DNA of 30,403 nt from DATBGS01 sp036557885 (GTDB lineage: Bacteria; Chloroflexota; Ktedonobacteria; Ktedonobacterales; DATBGS01). Under the pieces are notes generated by a model. That model was given only the letters and a program-made list of their open reading frames with translations. It searched no databases and was not told where the DNA came from. Position 1 is the stretch's first letter; every line of letters begins with the position of its first letter. Made by a program: the position numbers and the translations under genes. The DNA is taken from the NCBI GenBank assembly GCA_036557885.1, contig DATBGS010000175.1, positions 1 through 30,403 on the forward strand, given 5' to 3'. This document shows positions 7,196-16,018 of this stretch, in pieces.

Positions 7196-8695
7196 TCACC
7201 CTAATGGCGCGGGCACGCCAATTGGCGGGTCGGGGTCGTGCAGGTCATAGAGCGTGATTTGCGCCGTGCCATCGGTCACGACGGCCAGCGTCGTCCCATC
7301 CGGCGACCACGCCAGGCTGTTCACGGTATAGATGCCCTGGTCGGTGTGCTGCTCGTTCCAGACCCACACGCTCTGGCGTGTATCCGCGTGCCACAGGTCC
7401 ACCCAGCCATCTGCCGCGCCCACCAGCCACTTGCCATCGGGCGACCAGACCGCCGCCTGCGGGAAGGTGCTGTAGCGCTGGTGCAAATCAGGGTTGGGGT
7501 TGAGCGTCCAGGCGGGCGCCCAGCTTCCCGGCTGGAGCGCGGCCAGCGTCGTTTCGTTGCTGCTGCGCACCAGCACCAGCGAGCTATCGGGCGACCACGC
7601 CAGCGGCGCCGACGCATCCAGCAGCGGCTGCTGTTCCCACGTCTGGGCATTCCACGCGCCCACGCCCAGCAGCCCATCCTTGTTATGCCAGGGCGAGGCC
7701 AGCAGCCATTTGCCATCGGGCGACCACAAGAGCGCGCGGTCACAAACGCCCAAAGAGCATAACTGATCACCAAACCCCTGTATCTTCTGCCAGGCAACTC
7801 CGTCTGCGGATTGCCAGATCGTCAGCCCGCCCTCGCCAACCGTCGCCAGCGTCTTCCCATCCTTTGACCACGCCAGCCCGGTAATACCCAGTTCACTTGC
7901 GGGCGCGCTGATCAGCGCCATTGGCGCCACCGCGTTTCCGCTTCCTTCCACCTGCGCCGCCGCCCAGATCAACACTGTGTTCCCGTCGCTGGTTGCCAGC
8001 CACGCGCCATCTGGCGACCACGCCATTGCTGCGGCAGAAAACAGCCCCGGAAACCGGCGCACTTCCTGCTCAGTCGTCATGTCCCACAGCACAACGGCAC
8101 TGGTTGCCTGGGTTACATCGGTTCCGGCGTTAAATGTCACCTGTTCCGTTAAAAAGCGACCATCTGGCGACCAGCTCACCATGTCGGCGCGGTGGCCTTG
8201 CGGGTCGAGCGTGGTCAGCACTGGCGGCGGCTGATGGCTATGCGCAAACCACCCCGACCACAACCCAAAAAACCAGAGCGGCGCCGCGCAAAACACCAGG
8301 ATAATCAAAATCGTCGCCAGCAGCATCCCCTGCCGGGAGAACCGCTTTGCTGGCGCTGGCCCAGGCGGGAGCAGCGCGGGCGGCGTTGCAGAAGGCAGGG
8401 CAGGCGTCTGGGCTGGCGCGGGCAGCAGCGGCACCTCAGCAGGAGCAGGCAGGGCTGATGGCGCCGACATCCCTGTTGGCAGGGACGTGCCTGCCACCGT
8501 ATATTCATCGCCAGCCGAGGACAGCACCCAGCCTTGCGTCTCTAGCCCGGCGGGTTGCGCTGTTGCTTCTGGGGATGGCTGCCAGGTACCAGCCTGGGGC
8601 GAGTCTCCAGGCGAGGGAACGTTCGGCCTGTCGCCTTGAGGTGGCCTGCCACTTTCGGGTGGCCTATCCCCTTGAGGGGGATTGCGCTGAGACAT
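7196..8695 (-). CDS. Membrane-anchored WD40 beta-propeller protein
   Basis: This 499-aa protein has three parts. Residues 1-125 are a Pro/Gly/Ala-rich disordered segment with near-repeats of PPQGDRPPESGR. A single membrane helix at about 125-150 (GMLLATILIILVFCAAPLWF) follows. The rest is an extracellular beta-propeller with at least seven WD40-like blades marked by SWSPDGRFL, AWSPDGAWL, AWSKDGKTL, LWSPDGKWL, AWSPDSSLV, VWSPDGKWL and AWSPDGTTL. The start at 8695 is chosen for AAAGGGG seven bases upstream; the frame extends further but without a good RBS. This WD40 type is common in filamentous Chloroflexota and often goes with Ser/Thr kinases, but no kinase is present here. Role: probable scaffold or sensor outside the cell, by inference. 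Confidence 0.85.
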   Translation of the reverse strand: MSQRNPPQGDRPPESGRPPQGDRPNVPSPGDSPQAGTWQPSPEATAQPAGLETQGWVLSSAGDEYTVAGTSLPTGMSAPSALPAPAEVPLLPAPAQTPALPSATPPALLPPGPAPAKRFSRQGMLLATILIILVFCAAPLWFFGLWSGWFAHSHQPPPVLTTLDPQGHRADMVSWSPDGRFLTEQVTFNAGTDVTQATSAVVLWDMTTEQEVRRFPGLFSAAAMAWSPDGAWLATSDGNTVLIWAAAQVEGSGNAVAPMALISAPASELGITGLAWSKDGKTLATVGEGGLTIWQSADGVAWQKIQGFGDQLCSLGVCDRALLWSPDGKWLLASPWHNKDGLLGVGAWNAQTWEQQPLLDASAPLAWSPDSSLVLVRSSNETTLAALQPGSWAPAWTLNPNPDLHQRYSTFPQAAVWSPDGKWLVGAADGWVDLWHADTRQSVWVWNEQHTDQGIYTVNSLAWSPDGTTLAVVTDGTAQITLYDLHDPDPPIGVPAPLG

Positions 8696-8734
8696 GTTGG
8701 CGCCCCTTTCTGGCGACGTGCCCCCTTTGGGGGG

Positions 8735-8771
8735 AAAGAAGATGGGGCAGCGGCTCTCTGCCTGCCCCATC
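8735..8771 (-). terminator. Probable terminator after the DUF3352 gene
   Basis: Arms GATGGGGCAG (8741-8750) and CTGCCCCATC (8762-8771) form a 10-bp stem, followed on the minus strand by TTCTTT. It lies in the 128-bp gap between the DUF3352 gene and the WD40 gene. The T-tract is interrupted, so termination may be partial. Confidence 0.55.
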
Positions 8772-8823
8772 AAGTGGCCGACCAGCCCTACAAGCGCCAG
8801 CCAACCTCAGACGAGCGTTGCGG

Positions 8824-10893
8824 CTATTTTACCGCAATCACCTCGGTTAGGGTAATCCCACTATCATCCCAGCTATAGATCAGATACGCCGTCTTGAGCT
8901 TCGAGAGCGGCGACTTGTCATTTTTCGCAAAGTCCCGATAGGCATCGCCCAGCGGCCCTTGCGCGTTTGCCAGGTTCTCCAGGCTGATGAACACGCTCAG
9001 CGCCATTGTCTTTGGCCCTTGCTTCACCGCATTCTGGAAGGAGGCCGACTTTGCCAGGCTGCCTACCTTGCCCTGCGATGCCGCGATAGATTGCGTAATC
9101 GCATCCAACGTACTGGCAAACACCAGATCATGTCCCACGACAGCGTAATAGCCCTGCGTCTGTGTCACCGTTGGCGGCACCGTCCCAGGATTGGGGTTAT
9201 CCGTCCCATTGTCCAGATCAACCACCTGCTTGATCTCCGTCACCGTTACGCCGCTCACCTCGCTGGTGCTGGTGGTATAGCCCGCGTGCTGGAACGCCCC
9301 CTGAATCTTCGCGTCGGCGCTGGCCGTGTCTCCGTTCACATGCAGCAGCACCAGCACATCCGGCGTCTCGCTTTGTGGCGAGGCCAGCAGCGCAAAGCTG
9401 AGCGGCGCCTGGAACAGCGGATCATCCGAGGACAGGCCGTAGGTTTGCTGGAGGGTATCATCCTCGCTGCCCTTCGTCCCCGCCAGGTCTTCCACCTCGT
9501 GGTAGAAGTTGCCCAGGTTGCCCAGGCCCGCGTACGCAATCGCCGTATCTGGCACCGCGCCCGCGCTCAGCGTCGTATCGCCATTGACCGCGTATTTCAG
9601 GTGCGTGCCCGCCTTCGCCTGAAGCGTAAAGCTGGCCTTCAGCCCGTCATTCGTATTCTGGATGTAGCCATAGGCGACGGGGTAGTTGTCAATCTGCCCC
9701 AGGTTCGTGTCGCCATTCTGCCCTGGCGTCAGCGTCGCCCGCACCAGATCATGGATATTTACATAGAACGTGGCAAAGCGATCACCGGGCAGCTTGCTGA
9801 TGGCATCCTTAAAGGCGCTGTTATCGGCCAGGCGATCAGTCGCATTGTTCGCCCGGTCAATCACCTGCTCCGCCACCGAGACGCTGCTTGCCACAATCAC
9901 TTCATCGTTCACCACGCCCAGCACCAGCGACGCCGCGCCGGTGCCAGAGTCGCCCTGCTGCGCGTTGGCCGAATCCACATCGCTCTGGAGGGTGACGCCG
10001 TTATAGGTGATGCTCGTGAACTTGACGCCGTGCTTATCTTGCTGGTTCTTCACCACCTTGGCGATAGTCGCCTGCGAAGCCTTCGTATCGCTCGTGGAGA
10101 TCAGAAAAACCGTATCAGAGCTAGTAGAGGCGCCGCCAAACTGGTTGGTGCTCTGCGAGATATGTACCAGCGCGTAAGTAAGATCGCCCTTGAGCCAGGG
10201 CATGACATCCGTCTGGAAGTTCAAACCTGTCGCCTGCTCAAAGCCGCTGGTGTTGGCGGTGCTGTTGAGATCACCCTGACCGAACTTGCTGCCGCTCTTG
10301 ATCGCGCCGGGTATGTCAACTGACGTGTAGACCAGCGTGCTCCCTGGCAGGTAACGCGCCGATTGCGCCAGATTGGAGGCCAGGAACGCCGTATATACAT
10401 AGAACGCGCCCGCCGTCACCACCAGCAGCAGCGCCAGCGACACCCCAGCCCACACCGCCACCAACTTCCGGCGGCCCCAGCGTTTGCGTGCCGGTGGAAT
10501 GTAGGCTTGATTCGTAAACGCCCCGCTCACCGTTGGCGCCCAATATTGTCCGGCTTGCATCGTGGGGCCGTTGGGAGAGACAATACCCGGAGAAGAGGGA
10601 CTCCCCTGCACCGTCGGCATCGAATTAAAGCCGGGCGCGGGCGGCATCTGCCCCTGTGAAACAGGCTGATAGGGATTAGTTGCGCTCTCCGTTGGCGAAT
10701 TGCCAAATGTCAGCCCCCCAGACGTTGGGCTGTTGAACTGCGAGAACGCGCCAGAAGTACCCGCCTGCGTCTGTGTATTCATCAGATCAGCAGGCGCTCG
10801 TCCACAGCGCGGGCAAAATGTAAATGGGTGCGTGTCGGCATATCCACAAAAGCCGCATACGTTCTGCGACCCTTTAGGCGATGATGGCATCAT
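8824..10893 (-). CDS. Zinc-ribbon, membrane-anchored DUF3352 protein
   Basis: This 689-aa protein starts with a zinc ribbon (CGFCGYADTHPFTFCPRCGR at about 13-32, two CxxC pairs), then a long Gly/Pro/Ser/Asn-rich linker to about residue 135, one membrane helix at about 142-170 (LVAVWAGVSLALLLVVTAGA), and a large outer domain beginning ARYLPGSTLVYTSVDIPGA. That motif is typical of DUF3352, a family of unknown function in Cyanobacteria and Chloroflexota. The topology puts the zinc ribbon in the cytoplasm and DUF3352 outside. The start is ATG 10893 with AAAGGA upstream; a second ATG follows directly. The downstream WD40 gene has the same linker-helix-outer-domain plan, so the two may work together, which is inference. 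Confidence 0.88.
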   Translation of the reverse strand: MMPSSPKGSQNVCGFCGYADTHPFTFCPRCGRAPADLMNTQTQAGTSGAFSQFNSPTSGGLTFGNSPTESATNPYQPVSQGQMPPAPGFNSMPTVQGSPSSPGIVSPNGPTMQAGQYWAPTVSGAFTNQAYIPPARKRWGRRKLVAVWAGVSLALLLVVTAGAFYVYTAFLASNLAQSARYLPGSTLVYTSVDIPGAIKSGSKFGQGDLNSTANTSGFEQATGLNFQTDVMPWLKGDLTYALVHISQSTNQFGGASTSSDTVFLISTSDTKASQATIAKVVKNQQDKHGVKFTSITYNGVTLQSDVDSANAQQGDSGTGAASLVLGVVNDEVIVASSVSVAEQVIDRANNATDRLADNSAFKDAISKLPGDRFATFYVNIHDLVRATLTPGQNGDTNLGQIDNYPVAYGYIQNTNDGLKASFTLQAKAGTHLKYAVNGDTTLSAGAVPDTAIAYAGLGNLGNFYHEVEDLAGTKGSEDDTLQQTYGLSSDDPLFQAPLSFALLASPQSETPDVLVLLHVNGDTASADAKIQGAFQHAGYTTSTSEVSGVTVTEIKQVVDLDNGTDNPNPGTVPPTVTQTQGYYAVVGHDLVFASTLDAITQSIAASQGKVGSLAKSASFQNAVKQGPKTMALSVFISLENLANAQGPLGDAYRDFAKNDKSPLSKLKTAYLIYSWDDSGITLTEVIAVK

Positions 10894-11000
10894 GCGGTAT
10901 ATCCTTTCTGAAGCGCAGTATCAAAGAAGCGCTCCCCCTTGTATACGAGCGAGCCTGCTCTGGCGTTTCACCCGCTTGTCCCACCGGCGCGGCCCTGCTT

Positions 11001-11023
11001 GTAGCACCGGCCTCCGTGCCGGT
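11001..11023. repeat. GTAGC-type hairpin repeat, single copy
   Basis: GTAGCACCGGCCTCCGTGCC followed by GGT forms a short ACCGGC/GCCGGT hairpin. It matches, with one variant base pair, the two arms at 13931-14010. It lies in the 280-bp divergent gap between the DUF3352 and glycosidase-like genes. Confidence 0.6.
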
Positions 11024-11173
11024 AAGTGGCACGGCGGCAGGCGGGGTGCCTCAATCGGCATGCTCCCTGCTACAAGAGCAATTGAATGCAACAGATTTGC
11101 CACTTAAAAGGATGTTCTAACAATCAAAAAAGAGCTATGAACCAGTTCACACTCTTCAGGGGAGGGTTGTTCT

Positions 11174-13906
11174 ATGGCGAGCAGCAGTGTTCCCTCAGAT
11201 GCCCACGACGCCGGTCCAGCACGCCACCCGGTCATCAGCAAAGCCAGAAACCCCAATGAACTGCCTTCGTATTTCCTTCCCGATACCGACCTGGAAATGG
11301 GGGCAAGCCTTGCCAATAGCAGTTGTTGGGTCACGACCAAGGGCACCGGAGATATAGAGTCCGTCTTCAGCAGCTTCCTGGGCACACAGGTGCTCGGAGC
11401 AATTTGCGTCCGCTACACCGGCGTGGGCCATCGCATCATCCGCCCTGGCCGTCACCAGGGCAAGCCGTTCTCACTAGAAGAACGGGAAGAACAAAGAATA
11501 ACCCCAGGCGTTGCTGGTGAAGAAGATGAGCAGGACGTTCCATTGCCTGGCGTCAGCGAAGAAGCGCTGGCCGAGGCGCGGCATGCCCAGCCCCTGGAAT
11601 CTTTTGTGCGCCTGCGCCGCCAAACGCCCGGAGAATTTGAGCTACACCCCGCCTACCAGCGCCATCAATTTGACCTGCCGGGCCGGATGCGCGTCGAAGA
11701 AACGGTCTTTGTCCCGCATGTCACCGCGCCCACGCCAGTTCAAGACCACATCTTACTGGAAGAACCGATTGTCTATCAGATCGTTCGCCTGCATAATCAG
11801 GCGGAGATGCCCCGGCGCCTCAGCATCTATGGCTACGCGCGCCTGCACGGGGCAACCAGGGGCGACATCGTTGCCGACTATGACCCAGAAATCGGCAGGG
11901 GCGCCCTGGTCGCCAGAAACCAGAGCCAGCCAGACTGGGTGCGCGTCTTTGGGGTCGCGGGCAAGCAGGTCCAGACGACATGCTGGGGAACAACTTTTGA
12001 CGCCAGCCAGAGCTACGAAACCACACATGTCTTCCCGCTGGAAAACGATACCTCGGCCACCGGAGCGATTCTGGGCGCCCTTCAGGTGGATACAGAACTG
12101 GCGCCCGGCCAGTCCACCACGTTTGCGTTCGTCACCGCTTTTTCGCACGAAGGCGAAGAAAAAGCCCGCGCCATTTTCCATGTCGCCCAGGATTACGAGC
12201 GCGTGCTGCGCCGCACCGTTGACAATTACACGCGCGTGGTGGGTGTTACCGACATTATGACCCCCGATCCCCAGATCAATCAGGGCGTCACCTGGGCCAA
12301 GGTCAATATGCTGCGCGTGATGTCGCGCTATCCCACCGGACCCGCCTTCACCAATGACCCCAGCGAGTCCTCAGCCGTCGTTGGGCGCGACGCCGCCTGG
12401 TTTATCTACGGCTGCGATCACCTGCTGCCGAGTTTCTCGCGCAGCCTGCTGGACGCCTTTGCTGAGCGCCAGAAAGAGAACGGCCTCATCCTCGAATATT
12501 ATAACGCTGTGACCAACGAGGGCCACGATAACGACCTGAATATCAACGACGATACGCCGCTCTTTATCCTGGCGGTCAACCATCACTACCGCGCCACCAG
12601 AGACGACCACTTCCTGCGCAAGTTCTACCCTGCTGTCCATCGCGCGGCCCGCTGTATCCTGAGCCAGCTTGACACTCATCTGGATGAGATTCCGCCAGAA
12701 CGCAAGCTCGGCCTTGTCACCTGCACGGCACGCGGCACGGATGTCAGGGGCATCTGTGGCTGGCGCAATATCATCGAAAACTACACGCTCAACGGCGCCG
12801 TCACCGAGGTCAACGCCGAATGCGCCGCCGCCCTGCGTGCCGCCGGGCATCTGGCCGAAGAAGTGGGCACGGCTCAGGGCAAAGCTGACGCGGGCACCTT
12901 TCTTCAGGCGGCAAAAGACCTGACCGAGGCCATCAACACCCACCTGCTCAACCCCGAAACCGGCCTCTACTACCTGAATATTGACCTGGATGGCAACCGC
13001 TGCACCGATGTCACCTCAGACGAACTCTTCCCGGTGATCTTTCGCGTGGCAACGGACGATGTTTCGTATCGCATCATCAGCCGCCTGAACAGCCCCGACT
13101 TTTGGACGCCCGCTGGCATCCGCACCGTCAGCCAGGACAGCCCCGACTACAGCCCGTATCGGCACTATGGATTGATGGGCGGTGTCTGGCCGGGGGTGAC
13201 ATGGTGGTACGCCTTTGCCGCCAAAGCCTTCCACCCGGAGTTTATGGTGCGGGCGCTGCGGGCCAGCTTCGAGCATTACGCCCGCGACCCCAAGAAAAAT
13301 AACACGGTGCCTGGGCAGTTTAGCGAATGGGTGGATGGCGAATCGCTGGTCAATCGCGGCATGCGCCTTTCGCCCTGGGAGCCGCCGCGCTTCCTCTGGG
13401 CTGCTGTCGAAGGCGTATGCGGCGTGATGCTCAGCACCGATGCAGTGAGCCTGGAGCCGCTTTTGCCGCGCGATTGGAAGTGGGTCGGGGTGCGCCGCCT
13501 GCCCTATCATGGCCGCGAACTGGGGTTCTTTGCAGTACGACAGAATGATTGCTTTCATGTCTTTGGCACCGCCGATTTCGACACGCATCACGGCTATTGC
13601 AAACACCTCTTCGACGAGGACATCACCGGCACCGTCTACCCCTTGAACGCGCTGGCCCAGCACATCGCCTTCAAGCGCTCCGGCGAAGTGATCATCTGCC
13701 TTGGCTCCTCCTCCACCCAGACCATGCTGGTGCCCCTGCGCATGGAGGACACGCTGGAGTCTGGCAAAACCTATCACGTGGAGGTTTATAACAGCGAGCG
13801 CGACGCCTGGATTGAAGGCGAAACCAGCCAGGCCGAAGACCTGGCCGAGCTTGCCGTAGACATCGAAGAAGGCGGCTACCGCCTGCTCCGCTTCCTCGAA
13901 GTGTAG
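11174..13906 (+). CDS. Six-hairpin glycosidase-like protein
   Basis: This 910-aa protein has the three-part plan of (alpha/alpha)6-barrel glycoside hydrolases and phosphorylases: an N-terminal beta-sandwich (about 40-350), a helical barrel (about 355-790; NQGVTWAKVNMLRVMSRYP, GRDAAWFIYGCDHLLPSF, NINDDTPLFILAVNHHYRAT, GGVWPGVTWWYAFAAKAF) and a short C-terminal beta domain. It should act on an alpha- or beta-linked glucan or oligosaccharide, like glycogen-debranching or GH94/GH15-type enzymes. I cannot fix the GH family or the catalytic acids from sequence alone. There is no signal peptide, so it is probably cytoplasmic. ATG 11174 has AGGGGAGGG seven bases upstream. It is monocistronic and flanked on both sides by GTAGC-type hairpin repeats. 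Confidence 0.7.
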   Translation: MASSSVPSDAHDAGPARHPVISKARNPNELPSYFLPDTDLEMGASLANSSCWVTTKGTGDIESVFSSFLGTQVLGAICVRYTGVGHRIIRPGRHQGKPFSLEEREEQRITPGVAGEEDEQDVPLPGVSEEALAEARHAQPLESFVRLRRQTPGEFELHPAYQRHQFDLPGRMRVEETVFVPHVTAPTPVQDHILLEEPIVYQIVRLHNQAEMPRRLSIYGYARLHGATRGDIVADYDPEIGRGALVARNQSQPDWVRVFGVAGKQVQTTCWGTTFDASQSYETTHVFPLENDTSATGAILGALQVDTELAPGQSTTFAFVTAFSHEGEEKARAIFHVAQDYERVLRRTVDNYTRVVGVTDIMTPDPQINQGVTWAKVNMLRVMSRYPTGPAFTNDPSESSAVVGRDAAWFIYGCDHLLPSFSRSLLDAFAERQKENGLILEYYNAVTNEGHDNDLNINDDTPLFILAVNHHYRATRDDHFLRKFYPAVHRAARCILSQLDTHLDEIPPERKLGLVTCTARGTDVRGICGWRNIIENYTLNGAVTEVNAECAAALRAAGHLAEEVGTAQGKADAGTFLQAAKDLTEAINTHLLNPETGLYYLNIDLDGNRCTDVTSDELFPVIFRVATDDVSYRIISRLNSPDFWTPAGIRTVSQDSPDYSPYRHYGLMGGVWPGVTWWYAFAAKAFHPEFMVRALRASFEHYARDPKKNNTVPGQFSEWVDGESLVNRGMRLSPWEPPRFLWAAVEGVCGVMLSTDAVSLEPLLPRDWKWVGVRRLPYHGRELGFFAVRQNDCFHVFGTADFDTHHGYCKHLFDEDITGTVYPLNALAQHIAFKRSGEVIICLGSSSTQTMLVPLRMEDTLESGKTYHVEVYNSERDAWIEGETSQAEDLAELAVDIEEGGYRLLRFLEV

Positions 13907-13930
13907 GCAAAGGCTGCTACAGCAGAACGT

Positions 13931-14010
13931 TCCCCGGCACGGAGGCCGGGGCTACGAGCACCTCTGGCAACCGGCGGAGCCGCTTGTAGCCCCGGCCTCC
14001 GTGCCGGGGA
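13931..14010. repeat. 25-bp inverted repeat pair of the GTAGC-type
   Basis: Arms 13931-13955 and 13986-14010 are perfect 25-bp inverted copies of GTAGCCCCGGCCTCCGTGCC plus GGGGA, 30 bp apart. Each arm can itself fold (CCCCGGC/GCCGGGG). It separates the convergent glycosidase-like and HNH genes and may serve both as a transcription end. A related copy is at 11001 and a weaker relative at 19304. Confidence 0.7.
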
Positions 14011-14048
14011 AAGAGGAGAGCGCGGGTACGCGCCCTCCTCCAGCCCCT

Positions 14049-15128
14049 TCACGCTCGCCGGGTAGGGGCATCTGGCTTGCGATGATACCACTGGTGGCAG
14101 GAGTCACACAACACATACAGGTCTTCTGGCGCCTCCGCTCCCAGCCGCTCATACGTGCGGTGATGCACCTCCAGAGGAGACTGGTTGGTGTTGCACAGGT
14201 AGCAGCGATACTGCGCCCGCTTCAGCGCCTCCTGGCGGCGGGCGCGCCATTCCGGGGTGCGCAAATAATCTTCATAGGGCATCGCTCTGAGCGCCGCCAA
14301 CCGCTCTGGGGTGATGGAGGGAGTCACCAGTTGGCTGTCCAACGCAGTTTGCATGTCCTGTTTTATGTAGCCTTCCAGCGTCGTCACCACTTCGGGCCAT
14401 TGCGCTGCCGGAATATCGGCAATTTCTTCGACGCCAAACTGTGCTGCAAGCGCCGCCAATGTATCGGTAATGGGGATGCTCGTTGCGGCTTTCCTGGCGC
14501 GGGCCACCGCAAACAGATGGGCCATGCGCTCCGGCATCATATCCAGCGTGACCTCTATATGCTGAGCACGTTCTAGTGCTACCTGTCGGGTCACTGCCAT
14601 CTGGACTTGACCCAGCCCTTGTGCCATCGTACCCAATCCTACTCCCATCTGTTGCCAATTGTCGGCTGGCGACCCCTGCCCTGTATCCAACAGAATAATC
14701 CCCTGCCCTTTTTGTGGTTGCCGCAGGGTATTACCCATTGGTGGCGCTTTCGCTGGAGTTTCTGGCTCGTCGCTGTTAAAGGCGCGCTCTATCGCCTCTA
14801 CTGCATGTTCTTTTATGAGTGTCACTAGCTCCTGCTTGTGGGGAGCCAAACGCCCAGCTTCAATACCCATGACCCAGAGAGGGGCAATGTAGGCTAGCAG
14901 CACATCAAAAAAGCGCGCCCCCGTGTTAGTGGGAAGACTGACTTGTATAAATGCTGCCGCCAGTTCTGGCGTGCGTTTAATGCGCGCTACCTGGCCTTGA
15001 CGGGAAATGTCCAACAGCGTGCACATGCTGCGCACAGTGATCCCTTTCTTGCCATCGTCCAACAGTATAGCTTCTATTGGTGGGAGTTCGGGTCGAAGGG
15101 CCACCAAACGTACCATGATGACTTGCAT
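14049..15128 (-). CDS. Phage antirepressor N-domain / HNH endonuclease fusion
   Basis: This 359-aa protein joins two known domains. Residues about 25-95 (KGITVRSMCTLLDISRQGQV, then ARIKRTPELA, ending LAYIAPLWVMGIE) resemble the P22 antirepressor N-terminal domain (P22_AR_N). After a variable Gln/Met/Thr-rich middle, residues about 305-352 form an HNH nuclease: CYLCNTNQSPLEVHHRTYER followed by LCDSCHQWYH, with two CxxC zinc pairs and the catalytic His. The start is clear: AGGAGG five bases before ATG 15128. P22_AR_N domains usually belong to phage regulatory proteins with exchangeable C-terminal domains, so this is likely phage- or plasmid-derived. Three 30-bp tandem repeats start 14 bp upstream of the ATG and could be its operator. 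Confidence 0.82.
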   Translation of the reverse strand: MQVIMVRLVALRPELPPIEAILLDDGKKGITVRSMCTLLDISRQGQVARIKRTPELAAAFIQVSLPTNTGARFFDVLLAYIAPLWVMGIEAGRLAPHKQELVTLIKEHAVEAIERAFNSDEPETPAKAPPMGNTLRQPQKGQGIILLDTGQGSPADNWQQMGVGLGTMAQGLGQVQMAVTRQVALERAQHIEVTLDMMPERMAHLFAVARARKAATSIPITDTLAALAAQFGVEEIADIPAAQWPEVVTTLEGYIKQDMQTALDSQLVTPSITPERLAALRAMPYEDYLRTPEWRARRQEALKRAQYRCYLCNTNQSPLEVHHRTYERLGAEAPEDLYVLCDSCHQWYHRKPDAPTRRA

Positions 15129-15141
15129 ACAAACCTCCTGA

Positions 15142-15231
15142 AAACGTGGGTAACATTACATGACGAAATCTAAACGTGGGTAACATTACATGACGAAATC
15201 CAAACATGGGTGGGTAACTTAATGGGGTAAA
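15142..15231. repeat. Three tandem 30-bp repeats (iteron- or operator-like)
   Basis: The unit AAACGTGGGTAACATTACAT plus GACGAAATC occurs at 15142-15171 and 15172-15201, identical except for the last base, and a third, degenerate copy starts at 15202. The repeats are directly adjacent, without spacers. They end 14 bp upstream of the start codon of the antirepressor/HNH gene, a position expected for a multi-site operator or replication iterons. Confidence 0.8.
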
Positions 15232-15243
15232 ACCCAGACACGC

Positions 15244-15676
15244 TGTTTCACGCGAAATGTGAAAATAGGTCGCTTCTTTCCAAAACCTTGTTCCACATCC
15301 CTCCTCTCAGGATAAGACAGCTTGCTAAAGTGTTCTTGAAACTTTCAGATGACGTAATGGCACCCCTAACTTGAATATTCGTGAAGCACTTTTATGGGTT
15401 GTATGATGCAGCCCATAAAAAATGTTCGTGAAACTTTCAGGTGCCCTAACAGCACTCCAAAACCGCGAAACTTTGAGGCGTCGTAACGGCACCTGAACAG
15501 CATCGCTCATACAACTTATGAGGACAGTAACAAGGCACATCAAGCCTCCTGAGCATTGCCAAACATCTGTTACCTGGGCGCGGGGTAACTGTTGTTGCCC
15601 CGCGCGCCATGTTTCACGCGAAACACGGAAAAATAGGCCGCTTCTTGCAAAAGCCTTCTTCCACATCCCTCCCTTC
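15244..15676. repeat. Repeat-rich non-coding region with two parS-like sites
   Basis: A segment of about 66 bp beginning TGTTTCACGCGAAA and ending TTCCACATCCCTCC occurs at 15244-15308 and again at 15610-15676. The first 16 bp of each differ from the parS consensus by one base (15610) or slightly more (15244). Between them a unit containing GAAACTTTCAG and TAACGGCAC-like sequence occurs three times (15331-15370, 15423-15458, 15466-15498). A hairpin with perfect 9-bp arms TTTTATGGG/CCCATAAAA lies at 15390-15420. No credible gene is present in the 890 bp between 15129 and 16018. Confidence 0.65.
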
Positions 15677-15952
15677 TTCCCCGAAAGCCCTGTCTCTGCC
15701 TTCTCCGTTTGACCTGTGTAACCGTTGCTGCTTATAATGATTGGCGAAGGCACTAGCAAAGACCTTCGATGGTTATGGAGCCATCAGGCTCCCGAACTTC
15801 TGACAGTGGCGACGCTTTTCGGTTGATTGGCGTCGCCGCGCCATTTTTCTGCATTCCTCACAGGCAGGCAAGCAAACCTTGCGGCGTCTCGCCTGGGTGT
15901 TGATACTAGTATAGCGATTGTTTGCCGAGAAGTCAAGAAAATATAGGACCAA

Positions 15953-15980
15953 TTTCAGGCGTGCCACGCCGCCGTATAAT
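15953..15980 (+). promoter_or_regulatory. Possible promoter of the membrane protein gene
   Basis: A perfect TATAAT -10 box at 15975-15980 lies 38 bp upstream of the TTG start at 16019. The best -35 match (TTTCAG, 16-bp spacing) is weak. Confidence 0.35.
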
Positions 15981-16018
15981 TCTGTGGAGAACCTATCACA
16001 CCACCGGAGGAGCCAACC

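Noticed and set aside
8959..10323. Plus-strand open frame of 454 codons
   Set aside because: It is antisense to the DUF3352 gene and very Arg/His-rich, a typical shadow of GC-rich coding DNA.
15142..15231. CRISPR array
   Set aside because: The three 30-bp units are directly adjacent with no spacers, and no cas gene is present.
15325..15759. Minus-strand open frame of 144 codons
   Set aside because: Its internal peptide repeats come from the DNA repeats in the region, and it has only a TTG start with a poor RBS.
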